Notes: a model not told the origin generated them from the sequence alone. A DNA stretch of 49,473 nt from Bacteroidaceae bacterium (GCA_017651315.1 JAGCDE010000056.1:1-49473); one strand, 5' to 3'; numbered from the stretch's first letter, positions 25,401 through 35,037 are shown. Program-made: numbers and translations.

Positions 25401-25492
25401 TCAACATAGGTATTCTCCTGCGCTGAAACAACGGTGCATAAGGCGCAAAAAAACGCAATTACTGAAAAACGAATTATTCTGACCATAAGCAA
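22433..25492 (-). CDS. Exported protein with four FISUMP-type modules and Ig-like domains
   Basis: The 1019-residue product has a signal peptide (MLMVRIIRFSVIAFFCALCTVVSA) and four repeats, each starting with VDLGLSV(K/L/M)WA near residues 29, 261, 568 and 792. Each module continues with a GWRMPT-like motif, a G...ITSKVPGY(T/E)D-like motif and a closing SIFLPAAG block, the pattern of the Fibrobacter succinogenes major paralogous (FISUMP) domain. BIG2-type Ig-like domains lie near residues 180-258 and 485-565 (TWSSSAPQIVSIDENGFLTA). Repetition suggests a surface or periplasmic binding role, probably carbohydrate or cell-wall related, but this is not established. A clear promoter lies at 25570-25600. 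Confidence 0.8.
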   Translation of the reverse strand: MLMVRIIRFSVIAFFCALCTVVSAQENTYVDLGLSVKWCTVNTGITADRPVGWYYRWPDAMAIKTTDGSRMGTKAEWDELRQYCTWKWTEQNGIGGYLVTSKIKGYTDRSIFLPAAGWLQDSQLMQVGTYASYWCSTPGVQPDDEAAYGFNFKRGADEWHSENRESEQSVRMVMPLSGKEVSNIKLEKNKLSIKQGAGTRLKVTMGKRNVNSACTWKSSDENVIKVVEDGLLVAAGPGSCKVQVTAYGKTAQCTVTVTPHEFEYVDLGLSVLWANANLGASSPESYGDYYAWAEIEPKETFSWGNYRYSSFAQEDGMDKYTAQGQSHQYLKADNLNRLEPTDDAATVMLGDGWRMPTNDEIVELVKNCTYDTVTVNGVAGMRFTSNVPGFEGHSIFIPYSGQMNGNEPIEIGKQFSLWTSIPGSGTRGSCFSTIGSVNGMRGGLSELPPIEVLRMAFDFMFNGYESRFIGMNIRPVRSLTDDMFTSLSLPAESMDISYGTIRNVEAVMMPSGRAVKPTSITWSSSAPQIVSIDENGFLTAVGQGTCVITAETEGRKAQMTVNVSLPVPEPVDLGLSVMWASANLGASRPDEAGGYFAWGETSPKPGLYSGENYKFGQYTNEMTKYNFDTSPGQWGGAKYPLDYKETLDPEDDAAAVLLGNGWRMPTADELWELKNKCTWEAKYAQDTIEYNHEDTVELFFEKRLLGYVITSNVPGYEDRSIWLPAAGYISDYNHDSYPVNSRSAHYWTSTLGQSLDNGGGRWNGKNIRPVMELPQSENRPKAEPDPVKPLRHNAQVDLGLSVLWADCNVGTDSPQETGARFAWGETIPKTYYSKYNYKHMKAFKDLNKWWYSKYTTTDEDPYADGLTRLSAEDDAAQANWGGKWRMPTKEEYKELYEKCEWTLDSVNGVKGYRITSKVPGYTDKSIFLPYNNSNTFGGLFEEPNKGIYLTSDKKSSEKGYMWRGCVVLEFDKYEFGTSDEVELDFKEDVRSLGGSRMSKIHITSRERADGYFVRAVWDR

Positions 25493-25569
25493 TTGATGTA
25501 CTTTTAATAATTTACATGGAACCGGATGTTAAATCTCATTTTGAATCATTAACCACACCGATTCTGAAA

Positions 25570-25600
25570 CAAAATTACTATCCTATAGACGCTAAAACAA
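25570..25600 (-). promoter_or_regulatory. Promoter of the FISUMP-DUF4419 operon
   Basis: On the minus strand TTG at 25600-25598, a 20-base spacer and TAATTTTG at 25577-25570 match the Bacteroidetes consensus. The leader to the ATG at 25492 is about 70 bases. Confidence 0.6.
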
Positions 25601-25714
25601 CAAAAAAGCGTCTCAAAACTGTTGCAATTTTGTCCGGGACAGTCTGCGCAGATAAACTTAAGAATGAAATGGGTAAAATTCAGAATAAAAATAACCCGAT
25701 AACAGGATTTTGAC

Positions 25715-25722
25715 TAATTTTG
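25715..25722 (+). promoter_or_regulatory. -7 box of the rsmI operon
   Basis: TAATTTTG, a perfect TAnnTTTG, lies 29 bases before the rsmI start at 25752. A -33 TTTG is not visible. Its position argues for the start at 25752, because a frame starting at 25710 would begin upstream of the message. Confidence 0.5.
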
Positions 25723-25751
25723 TGTTTCGCAACGCACGCGCGCACACGGGA

Positions 25752-26429
25752 ATGGCAGGAAAACTCTATCTGGTACCCACACCAGTGGGAAATCTTGAGG
25801 ACATCACCTTGAGGGCATTACGCATCCTTAAGGAGGTGGACCTTATCCTGGCCGAGGATACCCGTACCAGTTCCGTCCTGCTCAAGCACTACGACATCCA
25901 TAAGCCGCTGCAGTCACACCACAAGTTCAACGAGCATGAGACATCGGCCGCTATAGCTAACCGTATTATGGCGGGTGAGTCTGTGGCACTGATAAGCGAT
26001 GCGGGTACTCCGGGCATATCGGACCCGGGATTCATGCTGGTGCGCGAGTGTGTGCAGCAGGGAGTTGATGTGGAGTGTCTGCCGGGCGCTACGGCTTTTG
26101 TGCCGGCGCTGATAGACTCGGGTCTGCCATGCGACAGGTTCCTCTTTGAAGGTTTCCTGCCGCAGAAGAAGGGCCGCCAGAGCCGCATCGCCGCGCTTAA
26201 GAATGAGCCGCGCACCATTGTTTTCTATGAGTCCCCGTTCCGTCTTGTCAAAGCGCTTGAGCAGTTCATAGAGGCTTTTGGCCCGGAACGTCCGGTTGCA
26301 GTGTGCCGCGAAATATCCAAAGTGCACGAGGAGTGCGTGCGCGGAACACTGACCGAAGTTCTTGCTCACTTCAAGGCACACGAGCCCAAAGGTGAGATTG
26401 TAATAGTATTGGGGGGAGCAACCGAGTGA
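25752..26429 (+). CDS. rsmI: 16S rRNA 2'-O-ribose C1402 methyltransferase
   Basis: The 225-residue enzyme uses SAM to methylate the ribose of 16S rRNA C1402. The start at 25752 (MAGKLYLVPTPVGNLEDITLRAL) gives the conserved family N-terminus. Further hallmarks are AEDTRTSSVLLKHY near residue 36, ALISDAGTPGISDPGF near 80, LPGATAFVPALIDSGLP near 108 and VFYESPFRL near 155. It is shorter than the E. coli protein (286 residues) because it lacks the C-terminal extension, which seems usual in Bacteroidetes. It heads the rsmI-hflX-fumarase run. Confidence 0.95.
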   Translation: MAGKLYLVPTPVGNLEDITLRALRILKEVDLILAEDTRTSSVLLKHYDIHKPLQSHHKFNEHETSAAIANRIMAGESVALISDAGTPGISDPGFMLVRECVQQGVDVECLPGATAFVPALIDSGLPCDRFLFEGFLPQKKGRQSRIAALKNEPRTIVFYESPFRLVKALEQFIEAFGPERPVAVCREISKVHEECVRGTLTEVLAHFKAHEPKGEIVIVLGGATE

Positions 26430-26475
26430 ATAGTAGGTTCGTAGTGATAACATAGAAGAGAGAATAGGAATATAG

Positions 26476-27747
26476 ATGAAGGAAGAGTTCCAGGTCATAA
26501 CCAAGAAGAAAGCCGAAACCGCCATACTGGTTGGAATCATTACCCAGGATCAGGACGAGCGCAAGACAAGCGAGTATCTTGATGAGCTTGAGTTCCTGGC
26601 CGATACCGCCGGAGTGCATGTGATGCGCCGTTTTACGCAGAAGATACCGCAGGCTCTTGCCGCCACATACGTGGGCAAGGGTAAGCTGGAGGAGATGCGT
26701 GATTACATAAAGCGCATGGAGGATATGGAGAATGAGGTGGGCATGGCAATCTTTGATGATGAGCTTACCGCCAAGCAGATGTCGGCCATAGAGAGCGTGC
26801 TGGGCGTAAAGGTCCTGGACCGCACATCGCTGATTCTGGATATATTCGCCATGCGTGCCCAGACGGCCCACGCCAAGACACAGGTTGAGCTGGCGCAGTA
26901 CCGCTATCTGCTGCCCCGCCTGCAGCGGATGTGGACCCACTTAGAGCGTCAGGGAGGTGGTTCCGGTGCCGGCGGCGGTAAGGGTACGGTAGGTCTGCGC
27001 GGTCCCGGTGAGACCCAGCTGGAAATGGACCGCCGTATCATCACCAAGCGCATAAGCTGGCTTAAGGAGCAGCTGGCTGATATAGACCGTCAGAAATCCA
27101 CCATGCGCAAGAACCGCGGCCGACTGATCCGCGTGGCGCTGGTAGGTTACACCAACGTAGGCAAATCCACCCTTATGAACCTGCTCTCCAAGAGCGATGT
27201 GTTTGCCGAGAACAAGCTCTTCGCAACACTTGACACAACAGTGCGCAAGGTTGTGGTGGATAACCTGCCGTTCCTGCTTTCGGACACAGTGGGATTCATA
27301 CGCAAGCTGCCCACAGACCTGGTGGAGTCATTCAAATCCACACTTGATGAGGTCCGTGAGGCTGACCTGCTCATTCACGTGGTGGATATATCGCACCCCG
27401 ACTTTGAGGACCAGATGAAGGTGGTCGATAAGACCCTGGCCGACCTTGGCGCCGGCGATAAGCCCAAGATAGTGCTCTTTAACAAGACCGATGCCTACAC
27501 CTGGATAGAGAAGGAGGCCGATGACCTCACTCCCGCCACACGTGAGAACATCACGATGGAGGAGCTTCAGCGCACCTGGATGGGACGTCTTAACGGCGAG
27601 TGCCTGTTTGTATCGGCCCTCAAGAAAACCGGCATTGAGAATATGCGTAAAGTACTATACGACAGAGTAAAGCAGTTGCACGTACAGAAGTACCCCTACA
27701 ATGATTTCCTCTATCCTGATATGGACGATAATAATCAAAACACATAA
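26476..27747 (+). CDS. hflX: Ribosome-associated GTPase HflX
   Basis: The 423-residue product has the HflX N-terminal domain ([13 protein letters not shown], then [14 protein letters not shown] near residue 70), the linker [15 protein letters not shown] near 178 and the GTPase domain: G1 GYTNVGKST near 222, G3 DTVGF near 270, G4 NKTD near 335. HflX splits stalled or heat-damaged 70S ribosomes in other bacteria. It is 46 bases behind rsmI and 5 bases ahead of the fumarase gene, so the three are likely one operon with a translation-maintenance theme at the front. Confidence 0.95.
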   Translation: MKEEFQVITKKKAETAILVGIITQDQDERKTSEYLDELEFLADTAGVHVMRRFTQKIPQALAATYVGKGKLEEMRDYIKRMEDMENEVGMAIFDDELTAKQMSAIESVLGVKVLDRTSLILDIFAMRAQTAHAKTQVELAQYRYLLPRLQRMWTHLERQGGGSGAGGGKGTVGLRGPGETQLEMDRRIITKRISWLKEQLADIDRQKSTMRKNRGRLIRVALVGYTNVGKSTLMNLLSKSDVFAENKLFATLDTTVRKVVVDNLPFLLSDTVGFIRKLPTDLVESFKSTLDEVREADLLIHVVDISHPDFEDQMKVVDKTLADLGAGDKPKIVLFNKTDAYTWIEKEADDLTPATRENITMEELQRTWMGRLNGECLFVSALKKTGIENMRKVLYDRVKQLHVQKYPYNDFLYPDMDDNNQNT

Positions 27748-27752
27748 TAAAT

Positions 27753-29393
27753 ATGGCAAATTTCAAGTATGCGCCCATGTTCCAGCTGGGCAAGGACGAG
27801 ACAGAGTACTATCTGCTCACCAAGGACTATGTAAGTGTAAGCGAGTTTGAGGGCAAACCTATCCTTAAGGTTCAGAAGGAGGGTCTGACCAAGATGGCCA
27901 ATGCCGCATTCCGCGATGTAAGTTTCCTGCTGCGCCGCTCACACAACGAGCAGGTGGCCAAGATACTGCGTGACCCCGAGGCATCGGACAACGACAAGTA
28001 CGTGGCACTTACATTCCTGCGCAACGCCGAGGTATCGGCCAAGGGCAAGCTGCCTCTGTGCCAGGATACCGGTACCGCCATCATCCATGGCGAGAAGGGC
28101 CAGCAGGTATGGACCGGTTTCTGCGATGAGGAGGCACTTTCCGAGGGCGTCTATAAGACATATACCGAGGAGAACCTGCGCTACAGCCAGAACGCTCCCT
28201 TAGATATGTACAATGAGGTGAACACCAAGTGCAACCTGCCCGCCCAGATTGACATCGAGGCCACCGAGGGTATGGAGTACCGCTTCCTGATGGTTACCAA
28301 GGGCGGCGGATCGGCCAACAAGACATATCTCTATCAGGAGACCAAGGCCCGCATCCAGAATCCCGGCACACTGATTCCGTTCCTGGTTGAGAAGATGAAG
28401 AGCTTAGGTACCGCAGCCTGCCCGCCCTACCACATTGCATTCGTGATAGGCGGTACCAGTGCAGAGAAGAACCTGCTTACAGTCAAGCTGGCATCGACCC
28501 ACTACTATGACTCACTGCCCACCACAGGCGATGAGACCGGCCGCGCTTTCCGCGATGTTGAACTTGAAAAGCAGCTGCTGCAGGAGGCCTACAAGATAGG
28601 TCTGGGCGCACAGTTCGGCGGTAAGTATATGGCTCACGATGTACGCGTTATCCGTCTGCCGCGTCACGGTGCAAGCTGCCCCATAGGGTTAGGCGTAAGC
28701 TGCAGTGCCGACCGCAACATCAAGGCCAAGATCAACAAGGACGGTATCTGGATTGAGAAGATGGACGACAAACCATACGAGCTGATTCCCGAGGAACTCC
28801 GTCAGGCCGGCGAGGGCGATGCCGTAAAGGTTGACCTGAACCGCCCCATGGCCGAGGTCTGCAAGCAGCTCTCACAGTATCCCGTAAGCACCCGTCTGAG
28901 CCTTAACGGCACCATCATAGTAGGTCGTGACATAGCCCACGCCAAGATCAAGGCACGCCTTGACGCCGGTGAACCCATGCCCCAGTACCTCAAGGAGCAT
29001 CCCATCTACTACGCAGGTCCCGCCAAGACTCCCGCAGGCATGGCTTGCGGCTCTATGGGTCCCACCACCGCAGGACGTATGGATCCCTACGTGGATGAGT
29101 TCCAGGATAACGGTGGCTCACTCATCATGCTGGCCAAGGGTAACCGCTCACAGGCCGTTACCGATGCTTGCAAGAAGCATGGCGGATTCTATCTGGGCTC
29201 GATTGGCGGCCCCGCTGCCATCCTGGCTCAGAACAACATCAAGTCAATCGAGTGCGTCGAGTACCCCGAGCTGGGCATGGAAGCCATCTGGAAAATCGAA
29301 GTCGAGGACTTCCCGGCTTTCATCCTTGTGGATGATAAAGGCAACGACTTTTTCAAGCAATTACAGCCTCGTAGCTGCGCTACGATTCTGTAA
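27753..29393 (+). CDS. fumB: Class I fumarate hydratase (iron-sulphur)
   Basis: The 546-residue product is a class I, oxygen-sensitive fumarase, which interconverts fumarate and malate using a [4Fe-4S] cluster. [13 protein letters not shown] near residue 98 carries the first cluster Cys (about residue 103), [13 protein letters not shown] near 190 is substrate-binding, and further Cys candidates are in [11 protein letters not shown] and [10 protein letters not shown]. The C-terminal part has [20 protein letters not shown] and GGPAAILA. Full length for the family. In anaerobic Bacteroidales it serves the reductive branch that makes succinate and propionate. It starts 5 bases after hflX. The symbol is by family; fumA would be equally apt. 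Confidence 0.95.
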   Translation: MANFKYAPMFQLGKDETEYYLLTKDYVSVSEFEGKPILKVQKEGLTKMANAAFRDVSFLLRRSHNEQVAKILRDPEASDNDKYVALTFLRNAEVSAKGKLPLCQDTGTAIIHGEKGQQVWTGFCDEEALSEGVYKTYTEENLRYSQNAPLDMYNEVNTKCNLPAQIDIEATEGMEYRFLMVTKGGGSANKTYLYQETKARIQNPGTLIPFLVEKMKSLGTAACPPYHIAFVIGGTSAEKNLLTVKLASTHYYDSLPTTGDETGRAFRDVELEKQLLQEAYKIGLGAQFGGKYMAHDVRVIRLPRHGASCPIGLGVSCSADRNIKAKINKDGIWIEKMDDKPYELIPEELRQAGEGDAVKVDLNRPMAEVCKQLSQYPVSTRLSLNGTIIVGRDIAHAKIKARLDAGEPMPQYLKEHPIYYAGPAKTPAGMACGSMGPTTAGRMDPYVDEFQDNGGSLIMLAKGNRSQAVTDACKKHGGFYLGSIGGPAAILAQNNIKSIECVEYPELGMEAIWKIEVEDFPAFILVDDKGNDFFKQLQPRSCATIL

Positions 29394-29482
29394 CCGCTTG
29401 AAAATCCAACTTTCTTTTAGTTTACTCCGTAAACGGGCGGCCTCCGGCCGGTCCTTCGGACTATAACTGCAAAAAGAGAATT

Positions 29483-30619
29483 ATGTACTTCAGGGATATC
29501 ATAGGACAGCAAGAGGTTATCGGGCGGCTCATAAAGGACGCTCAGGCCGGGACTGTGCCCCACGCACTGCTGTTCACAGGTCCCGAGGGTACAGGCAAAC
29601 TGCAAACTGCCATAGCATTTGCCCGCTATCTGCTTTGTCGCGACAAAGGAAACAATGCAGAATCATGCGGCACATGCCCGTCATGCGTCAAGATGGACAA
29701 GCTGGTGCACCCGGACCTGCATTTCGTGTTTCCCGTAGTAAACAAGAGCAAGACAGCCGGGCGTTCAACGACATCGGATGATGAGATTGCAACATGGCGT
29801 GAATTCTTTCTTGAAAACAGGTATTTCGGATTCGAGGATTGGATGAACGCCATCGATGCAGATAACAAGCAGGCTCGCATTTTCGTGACCGAAAGCGAAT
29901 CCATCACCTCCAAGCTCGCCCTTAAATCGGTTGAAGGCGGATACAAGATCGTGATAGTCTGGCACGCTGAGAAGATGAAGGCGGAATGTGCCAACTCCCT
30001 TCTGAAACTGCTTGAAGAGCCGCCATCGGGAACAGTGTTCATGCTGATTTCGGACACCCCTGAACAGATGCTGGAAACCATTGTGAGCAGGACACAGAGG
30101 GTTGAATTCAAAAGGATTCCAACCGATGCCATTATAACAGCGCTTACCGCTCCCGGTTATGGCCTTGATCCCGAAACGGCCGGAAAGATAGCCCATTTCA
30201 GCGGCGGCAGCTGGCTTAAAGCGAGGAAAGCACTCCAGATCAATGCCGAGAGTGAGGAATTCCTGGACCACTTCATTCAGCTGATGCGTCTCACCTACGG
30301 CAGAAAACTCAAAGAGCTCAAGTCATGGTCCGAAGATATGGCCGGAGGTGGTCGTGAATGGCAGAAAAGGTTCCTTGACTACTGCCAGCGGATGATACGT
30401 GAGAATTTCATCTGCAATTTCCATGAACCGGAACTGAATTACATGACTGACCGGGAAGAGCAGTTCTCAACCAGATTCGCCCCATACGTGAATGAAAAGA
30501 ACATCATCGGTCTTATGGGAGTGTTTACCGATGCACAACGAGATATAGAACAGAACGTAAATTCAAAGATGGTCTTTTTTGACCTCACACTCAAGACCAT
30601 CATGCTAATGAAACAATAA
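29483..30619 (+). CDS. holB: DNA polymerase III, delta-prime subunit
   Basis: The 378-residue product is a clamp-loader AAA+ protein. It starts MYFRDIIGQQEVIGRLI, has GPEGTGKLQT as P-loop near residue 33, the zinc-finger cysteines in ESCGTCPSCVKM near 59-70, and LLKLLEEPPSGTVFMLIS near 170 with the SRTQR arginine-finger motif near 201. It belongs to the replisome and loads the sliding clamp. The gene is 89 bases behind fumarase, a gap holding GC-rich hairpins (GGCCTCCGGCC type), and 5 bases ahead of ricT. Confidence 0.9.
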   Translation: MYFRDIIGQQEVIGRLIKDAQAGTVPHALLFTGPEGTGKLQTAIAFARYLLCRDKGNNAESCGTCPSCVKMDKLVHPDLHFVFPVVNKSKTAGRSTTSDDEIATWREFFLENRYFGFEDWMNAIDADNKQARIFVTESESITSKLALKSVEGGYKIVIVWHAEKMKAECANSLLKLLEEPPSGTVFMLISDTPEQMLETIVSRTQRVEFKRIPTDAIITALTAPGYGLDPETAGKIAHFSGGSWLKARKALQINAESEEFLDHFIQLMRLTYGRKLKELKSWSEDMAGGGREWQKRFLDYCQRMIRENFICNFHEPELNYMTDREEQFSTRFAPYVNEKNIIGLMGVFTDAQRDIEQNVNSKMVFFDLTLKTIMLMKQ

Positions 30620-30624
30620 ATGAT

Positions 30625-31746
30625 ATGGAATATGATTTCACACTGAATAACGGCAGCGGAGGAATACGCTGCAAAGGCTGTGGACGGAGCATGGGACAGC
30701 TCCACTCATTCGACTATCTGTCCGGTGTCCCCGGTTCCGATAATGAGGAAGGTTATGTGGAGGTCCAGTTCAAGAACACCCGTAAGGGGTTTTTCATCAA
30801 CTCCAACAGGCTGGACCTCCAGAAAGGTGATATAGTGGCTGTCGAATCAAATCCCGGACATGATATAGGTACCGTAACGATGACCGGGCGGCTTGTCACA
30901 CTGCAGATGAAGAAAGCCAACCTACGTCCGGACATCGAGATAAAACGTGTGTATCGCAAGGCGCGCGAGGTGGATATGGAGAAATATGCCGAGGCCAAGT
31001 CGCGAGAGCACGACACCATGATACGCTCCCGCCAGATTGCCAAGGACCTGGGACTTGAGATGAAGATCGGTGACGTGGAGTATCAGGGCGATGGAGCCAA
31101 AGCCATATTCTACTACATTGCCGACGGCCGTGTTGACTTCCGCCAGCTCATCAAGGTTCTGGCCGAAGTGTTCAGGGTACGCATAGAGATGAAGCAGATT
31201 GGGGCCCGTCAGGAAGCGGGACGCATAGGCGGCATAGGACCGTGCGGAAGAGAGCTCTGCTGCACCACCTGGATGACGAGTTTCGTTTCAGTCTCCACCG
31301 GAGCGGCCCGCATGCAAGACCTCTCCATGAATCCTCAGAAACTTGCCGGACAGTGCGCCAAGCTCAAATGCTGTCTGAATTATGAGGTCGATGCATACGT
31401 GGAGGCACAGAAACACTTCCCGTCACGCGACATTCCTCTTGAGACTAAGGACAACACATACTTTTTCTTCAAGGCCGACATCCTTAACGGTCAGCTTACA
31501 TATTCCACCGACAAGGTGTTTGCGGCCAACATTGAGACCATCACACCGGAAAGGGCGCTTGAGATAATCTCAATGAACAGGAAAGGCAGCAAGCCCGCAT
31601 CACTTAATGCGGACAACGAGAAGCCTGATACCAGACGGTCTTCCGACATACTTGACGAAGGCGACCTTTCACGCTTTGACAAGAAGAAAAAGAAGAAGAA
31701 AAACTACGGCAACCGTCACAACCGTCCCCCGCGCAACGACAGATAA
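30625..31746 (+). CDS. ricT: PSP1-domain protein, RicT/YaaT family
   Basis: The 373-residue product has the PSP1 domain in its middle (KDLGLEMKIGDVEYQGDGAKAIFYYIADGRVDF near residues 137-170) and the diagnostic cysteines GPCGRELCC near 210-218 and QCAKLKCCLNYEVD near 246-259. In Bacillus, RicT carries iron-sulphur clusters with RicA and RicF and helps RNase Y processing; the Bacteroidetes role is not known. The last 40 residues are a lysine-rich tail (DKKKKKKKNYG). It starts 5 bases after holB. The stop is 2 bases from the convergent rodA stop, leaving no room for a terminator. Confidence 0.9.
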   Translation: MEYDFTLNNGSGGIRCKGCGRSMGQLHSFDYLSGVPGSDNEEGYVEVQFKNTRKGFFINSNRLDLQKGDIVAVESNPGHDIGTVTMTGRLVTLQMKKANLRPDIEIKRVYRKAREVDMEKYAEAKSREHDTMIRSRQIAKDLGLEMKIGDVEYQGDGAKAIFYYIADGRVDFRQLIKVLAEVFRVRIEMKQIGARQEAGRIGGIGPCGRELCCTTWMTSFVSVSTGAARMQDLSMNPQKLAGQCAKLKCCLNYEVDAYVEAQKHFPSRDIPLETKDNTYFFFKADILNGQLTYSTDKVFAANIETITPERALEIISMNRKGSKPASLNADNEKPDTRRSSDILDEGDLSRFDKKKKKKKNYGNRHNRPPRNDR

Positions 31747-31748
31747 GA

Positions 31749-33206
31749 CTAAACGCGGACGTTACGTTCACAGTCTATCCTCAGAAAGACTGCCAGCAGA
31801 ATAGTAAATCCCCAAAGTGATGAACCGCCGTAACTGAAGAAAGGCAGAGGTATGCCTATGACGGGAGTTATTCCCAACACCATACCCACGTTTACGAAAA
31901 GGTGGAAGAAGAGGATACAGGCTACTGAATATCCGTAAACCCTTCCGAATACCGAAGTCTGCCTTTCAGCCACCGAAATGAGTCTCAACAGCAGGCACAG
32001 GTAAAGGATAAGAACCCCGGCAGAGCCAAGGAAACCCTTCTCTTCCCCAACCGTGCAGAAAATGAAATCCGTATCCTGTTCAGGAACGTATTTGAGTTTT
32101 GTCTGTGTCCCCTTCATGAATCCCTTGCCGGTCAGTCCGCCGCTTCCAATCGCGATCAGCGACTGGTTTACGTTATAACCCTTGCCCAACGGATCGTCCT
32201 CCAGTCCGAGAATGACATTGATCCTGGTTTGCTGATGCGGCCTGAGAATATCATTGAAAACATAATCCACCGAAAACAGATAGCCCAAAGAGCCGAAAGC
32301 GAACAGCACAACCAGGATGTACTTTTTTGTCATATCCTTGAAGGCATGGAACAGAAGATAGCCGCTGCCTGCGAATATAAGCGCAATCTGAAGCCATGTG
32401 ACATTGAACGGGATTACGGTCAGGGAGAAGGAGAAGCCTATCAGCATGATGCCTACCTCTATAATGAGCAGTGTTATCCCGACCTTCCTGTCCTTCATCA
32501 ATGACCATCCGGTAACAACCATAAGTATCTGGATAATGGAGAGTACAGCCATCTTCCCCACGCTGTATGGCTGCCCGCTGAAGGAAACCGCCCCGAACTT
32601 GATACCCAGAATGAAGAACAGCACAGCGCAGAATCCTATCAGAAGCACATTGCCTGTCATTCCCTCCCTGTATAGGACAAGAAGGAAAGCCATATACACC
32701 AACGCCGAACCAGTCTCGTTCTGCAGGATGATAAGAATCATCGGCATCATGAATATGGAAACTGCTATCAGATTATCCTTCAGCCTGTTAATATTGAACT
32801 CAAATCTGTCTATGAATCTGGCCAGCGCCAGTGCCGTGCCAAATTTGGCGAATTCAGCCGGCTGGATGCTGACAGGGCCCATCTTAAGCCATGAATGCGA
32901 CCCTTTGGTATCCTCAGCCACGAATATGGTCACAACAAGCAGCACAAGCAACGCGAAATAGATGATGTATGAATAGGTACTGTAGAATTCCTTGGTTATG
33001 GATAGTGCAAGAGAACCTATCGCTATCGCGCAGAGGATCCACACAAGCTGCTTACCGGGGCGGGTGGCGAAAGAGAACAGCTCCGGATTCTCAAGATCCG
33101 CACTTGCCCCGCAAACGGAAAGCCACCCGCACAGAGTGAGGCAAAGATACAGAAAGACCGTTAACCAGTCCAGTTTCCCTATTATGTCAACGTTCTTCCT
33201 CACCAT
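31749..33206 (-). CDS. rodA: Rod-shape SEDS-family glycan polymerase
   Basis: The 485-residue integral membrane protein has about ten to twelve hydrophobic helices and the SEDS signatures HSWLKMGPVSIQPAEFAK near residue 105, and late GKGFMKGTQTKLKYVPEQDTDFIF near 353. RodA polymerises lipid II into glycan strands together with its partner PBP2. Its start overlaps the end of mrdA by 20 bases, so the pair is co-translated. It is longer than E. coli RodA (370 residues), owing to an extra stretch of helices in the middle third. It ends against ricT with a 2-base gap. Confidence 0.95.
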   Translation of the reverse strand: MVRKNVDIIGKLDWLTVFLYLCLTLCGWLSVCGASADLENPELFSFATRPGKQLVWILCAIAIGSLALSITKEFYSTYSYIIYFALLVLLVVTIFVAEDTKGSHSWLKMGPVSIQPAEFAKFGTALALARFIDRFEFNINRLKDNLIAVSIFMMPMILIILQNETGSALVYMAFLLVLYREGMTGNVLLIGFCAVLFFILGIKFGAVSFSGQPYSVGKMAVLSIIQILMVVTGWSLMKDRKVGITLLIIEVGIMLIGFSFSLTVIPFNVTWLQIALIFAGSGYLLFHAFKDMTKKYILVVLFAFGSLGYLFSVDYVFNDILRPHQQTRINVILGLEDDPLGKGYNVNQSLIAIGSGGLTGKGFMKGTQTKLKYVPEQDTDFIFCTVGEEKGFLGSAGVLILYLCLLLRLISVAERQTSVFGRVYGYSVACILFFHLFVNVGMVLGITPVIGIPLPFFSYGGSSLWGFTILLAVFLRIDCERNVRV

Positions 33207-35037
33207 AGTCTATGCTTCTTTCTGCAAATGTCCTGGCCTTGGCCTCACTCTCCTCCGACAGTCCGCCTGTAAGGTACTGCTCCATCATCAAGGCTCCGAT
33301 AGGCACTCCGAATACCGCACCGAAACCTCCATTCTCCACATAAACCGCTATCGCGATTTTCGGGTTATCCTTGGGGGCAAACCCCATGAATACAGAATGG
33401 TCCTTTTCCCTGTTCCTGTTCTCAGCAGTACCGGTCTTGCCGCACACCTCGTAATCCCTGCTGTTGGCCGCCCGGCAAGTTCCCTCCAGTACGGACAGAC
33501 GCATTCCCTGTACCACCTTCTCATAATTCACACTGTCAACCCCGACGTAATGTCTGGTCGTATAGAGAGAGTCCAGTCCGCCTCCCTCTATCTCCTTGAC
33601 CACATGCGGGGTGATGTAATAACCGCGGTTGGCTATGGTGGCTCCCAAATTGGCTATCTGCAGGGGAGTAAGTGTCACCTCGCCCTGACCGATGGCATTG
33701 CTGATTATAGTAAGCCCATTCCAGGACTTGTTGTAGTGACGGTCATAGTAGTCCGAATTGGGGATCATTCCACGGGCCTCACCAGGCAGATCGACACCGA
33801 GAGTGTAACCGAAACCCATGTCAACCATGTAATCCTTCCATACGGTAAGTGCCGCCTGCGGTGTCCTGTACTTGTCGGCGCCTATCATCCTGTAGTATCC
33901 CCAGCAGAAAAAACCGTTACATGAAGTAGCTATGGCAGGAAGAAGCGACAAAGGTGAGGAGTGAGCATGACATCCGACCCTCAACCCACGGAACACGAAA
34001 CCTCCGGTGCACGGAAAACGGGTGTCTGTATCGATTATACCCTCCTGAAGAAGCGTGAGGGCCTGGGCGGTCTTGAAGGTGGAACCGGGAGGATAGGTTC
34101 CCTGTATGGTCCTGTTAAGCAGAGGCTTGTCATATCGTGCCGCAAGGAGACGGTAGTTCTCACCACGATGGCGGCCTTTGAGTACCGAAGGGTCGAATGT
34201 AGGCGAAGAGACCATGCAGAGAATCTCCCCGGTCTCAGGCTCGATAGCGACGATACTGCCGATTTTATTCTGCATCAGTCTCTCCCCAAGAGCCTGAAGT
34301 TCTATGTCAACCCCTAACCTGACGCTTCGTCCGGGTTCGGGGGCTATATCGGACTGGCCATCCTGGTAACTACCCTGAATCCTTCCGTATGCATCCTTCA
34401 GCATTATCTCAACACCCTTCCTGCCACGCAGTGTCTTCTCGTAGAATTTCTCCACCCCCTGTTTTCCGATGAAATCACCCTGCACATAATAGTCATCGGC
34501 CTCAATGTCATTCTTCGAGACCTCTCCCATATCGCCCAGCAGATGGGCACCCACACTGTAGCTGTAGTTTCTCAGAGTCCTCCCCTCTATGTCAAAGCCA
34601 TTGAAACGGAAAAGATTCTCACGAAAGACAGAAATCTCCTCAACGGAGAGCTGGGACATAAACACCTGACGAGTGTATGATGAATAACCCGGGTTCCTCC
34701 TCAGGTTCTTTATCTCGGCCATGCGTTCATCAAAGAACTCCTTCGTGATGTCAAGGGAACGGCAAAGCTCCATTGTATCGATATCCTTGACGTTACGCAT
34801 GGTAACTATGACATCGTATGACGGACTGTTACCCACAAGAACCTTTCCGTACCTGTCATAGATGACTCCCCTGACAGGATAGATGGTTCTCCTGTACAGG
34901 GCGTTGCTGTTGGCGGAACTGCTGTAACGCGTATCAAGAATCTGTATGAAAAAAAGGCGTACCACATACAGAAGCACCACAGCCGTCACCATGATACCGA
35001 TAATGAACCTCCTGTTGTCGAATCTATGGTCTTTCAC
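33187..35037 (-). CDS. mrdA: Penicillin-binding protein 2 (rod-shape transpeptidase)
   Basis: The 616-residue product has an N-terminal membrane anchor (RFIIGIMVTAVVLLYVVRLFFIQIL), the PBP dimerisation domain and a class B transpeptidase domain. The active-site motifs are complete: SxxK in GSTFKTAQ near residue 316, SxN as SCN near 372 and KTG in CGKTGTAE near 532. It crosslinks peptidoglycan in the elongation complex with RodA and MreBCD. It overlaps mreD by 1 base and rodA by 20 bases. Confidence 0.95.
   Translation of the reverse strand: MKDHRFDNRRFIIGIMVTAVVLLYVVRLFFIQILDTRYSSSANSNALYRRTIYPVRGVIYDRYGKVLVGNSPSYDVIVTMRNVKDIDTMELCRSLDITKEFFDERMAEIKNLRRNPGYSSYTRQVFMSQLSVEEISVFRENLFRFNGFDIEGRTLRNYSYSVGAHLLGDMGEVSKNDIEADDYYVQGDFIGKQGVEKFYEKTLRGRKGVEIMLKDAYGRIQGSYQDGQSDIAPEPGRSVRLGVDIELQALGERLMQNKIGSIVAIEPETGEILCMVSSPTFDPSVLKGRHRGENYRLLAARYDKPLLNRTIQGTYPPGSTFKTAQALTLLQEGIIDTDTRFPCTGGFVFRGLRVGCHAHSSPLSLLPAIATSCNGFFCWGYYRMIGADKYRTPQAALTVWKDYMVDMGFGYTLGVDLPGEARGMIPNSDYYDRHYNKSWNGLTIISNAIGQGEVTLTPLQIANLGATIANRGYYITPHVVKEIEGGGLDSLYTTRHYVGVDSVNYEKVVQGMRLSVLEGTCRAANSRDYEVCGKTGTAENRNREKDHSVFMGFAPKDNPKIAIAVYVENGGFGAVFGVPIGALMMEQYLTGGLSEESEAKARTFAERSIDYGEEER

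Noticed and set aside
25516-25713. 65-codon plus-strand frame between divergent promoters
   Set aside because: It covers the promoter of the FISUMP gene and runs up to that of rsmI, with no homology I recognise.
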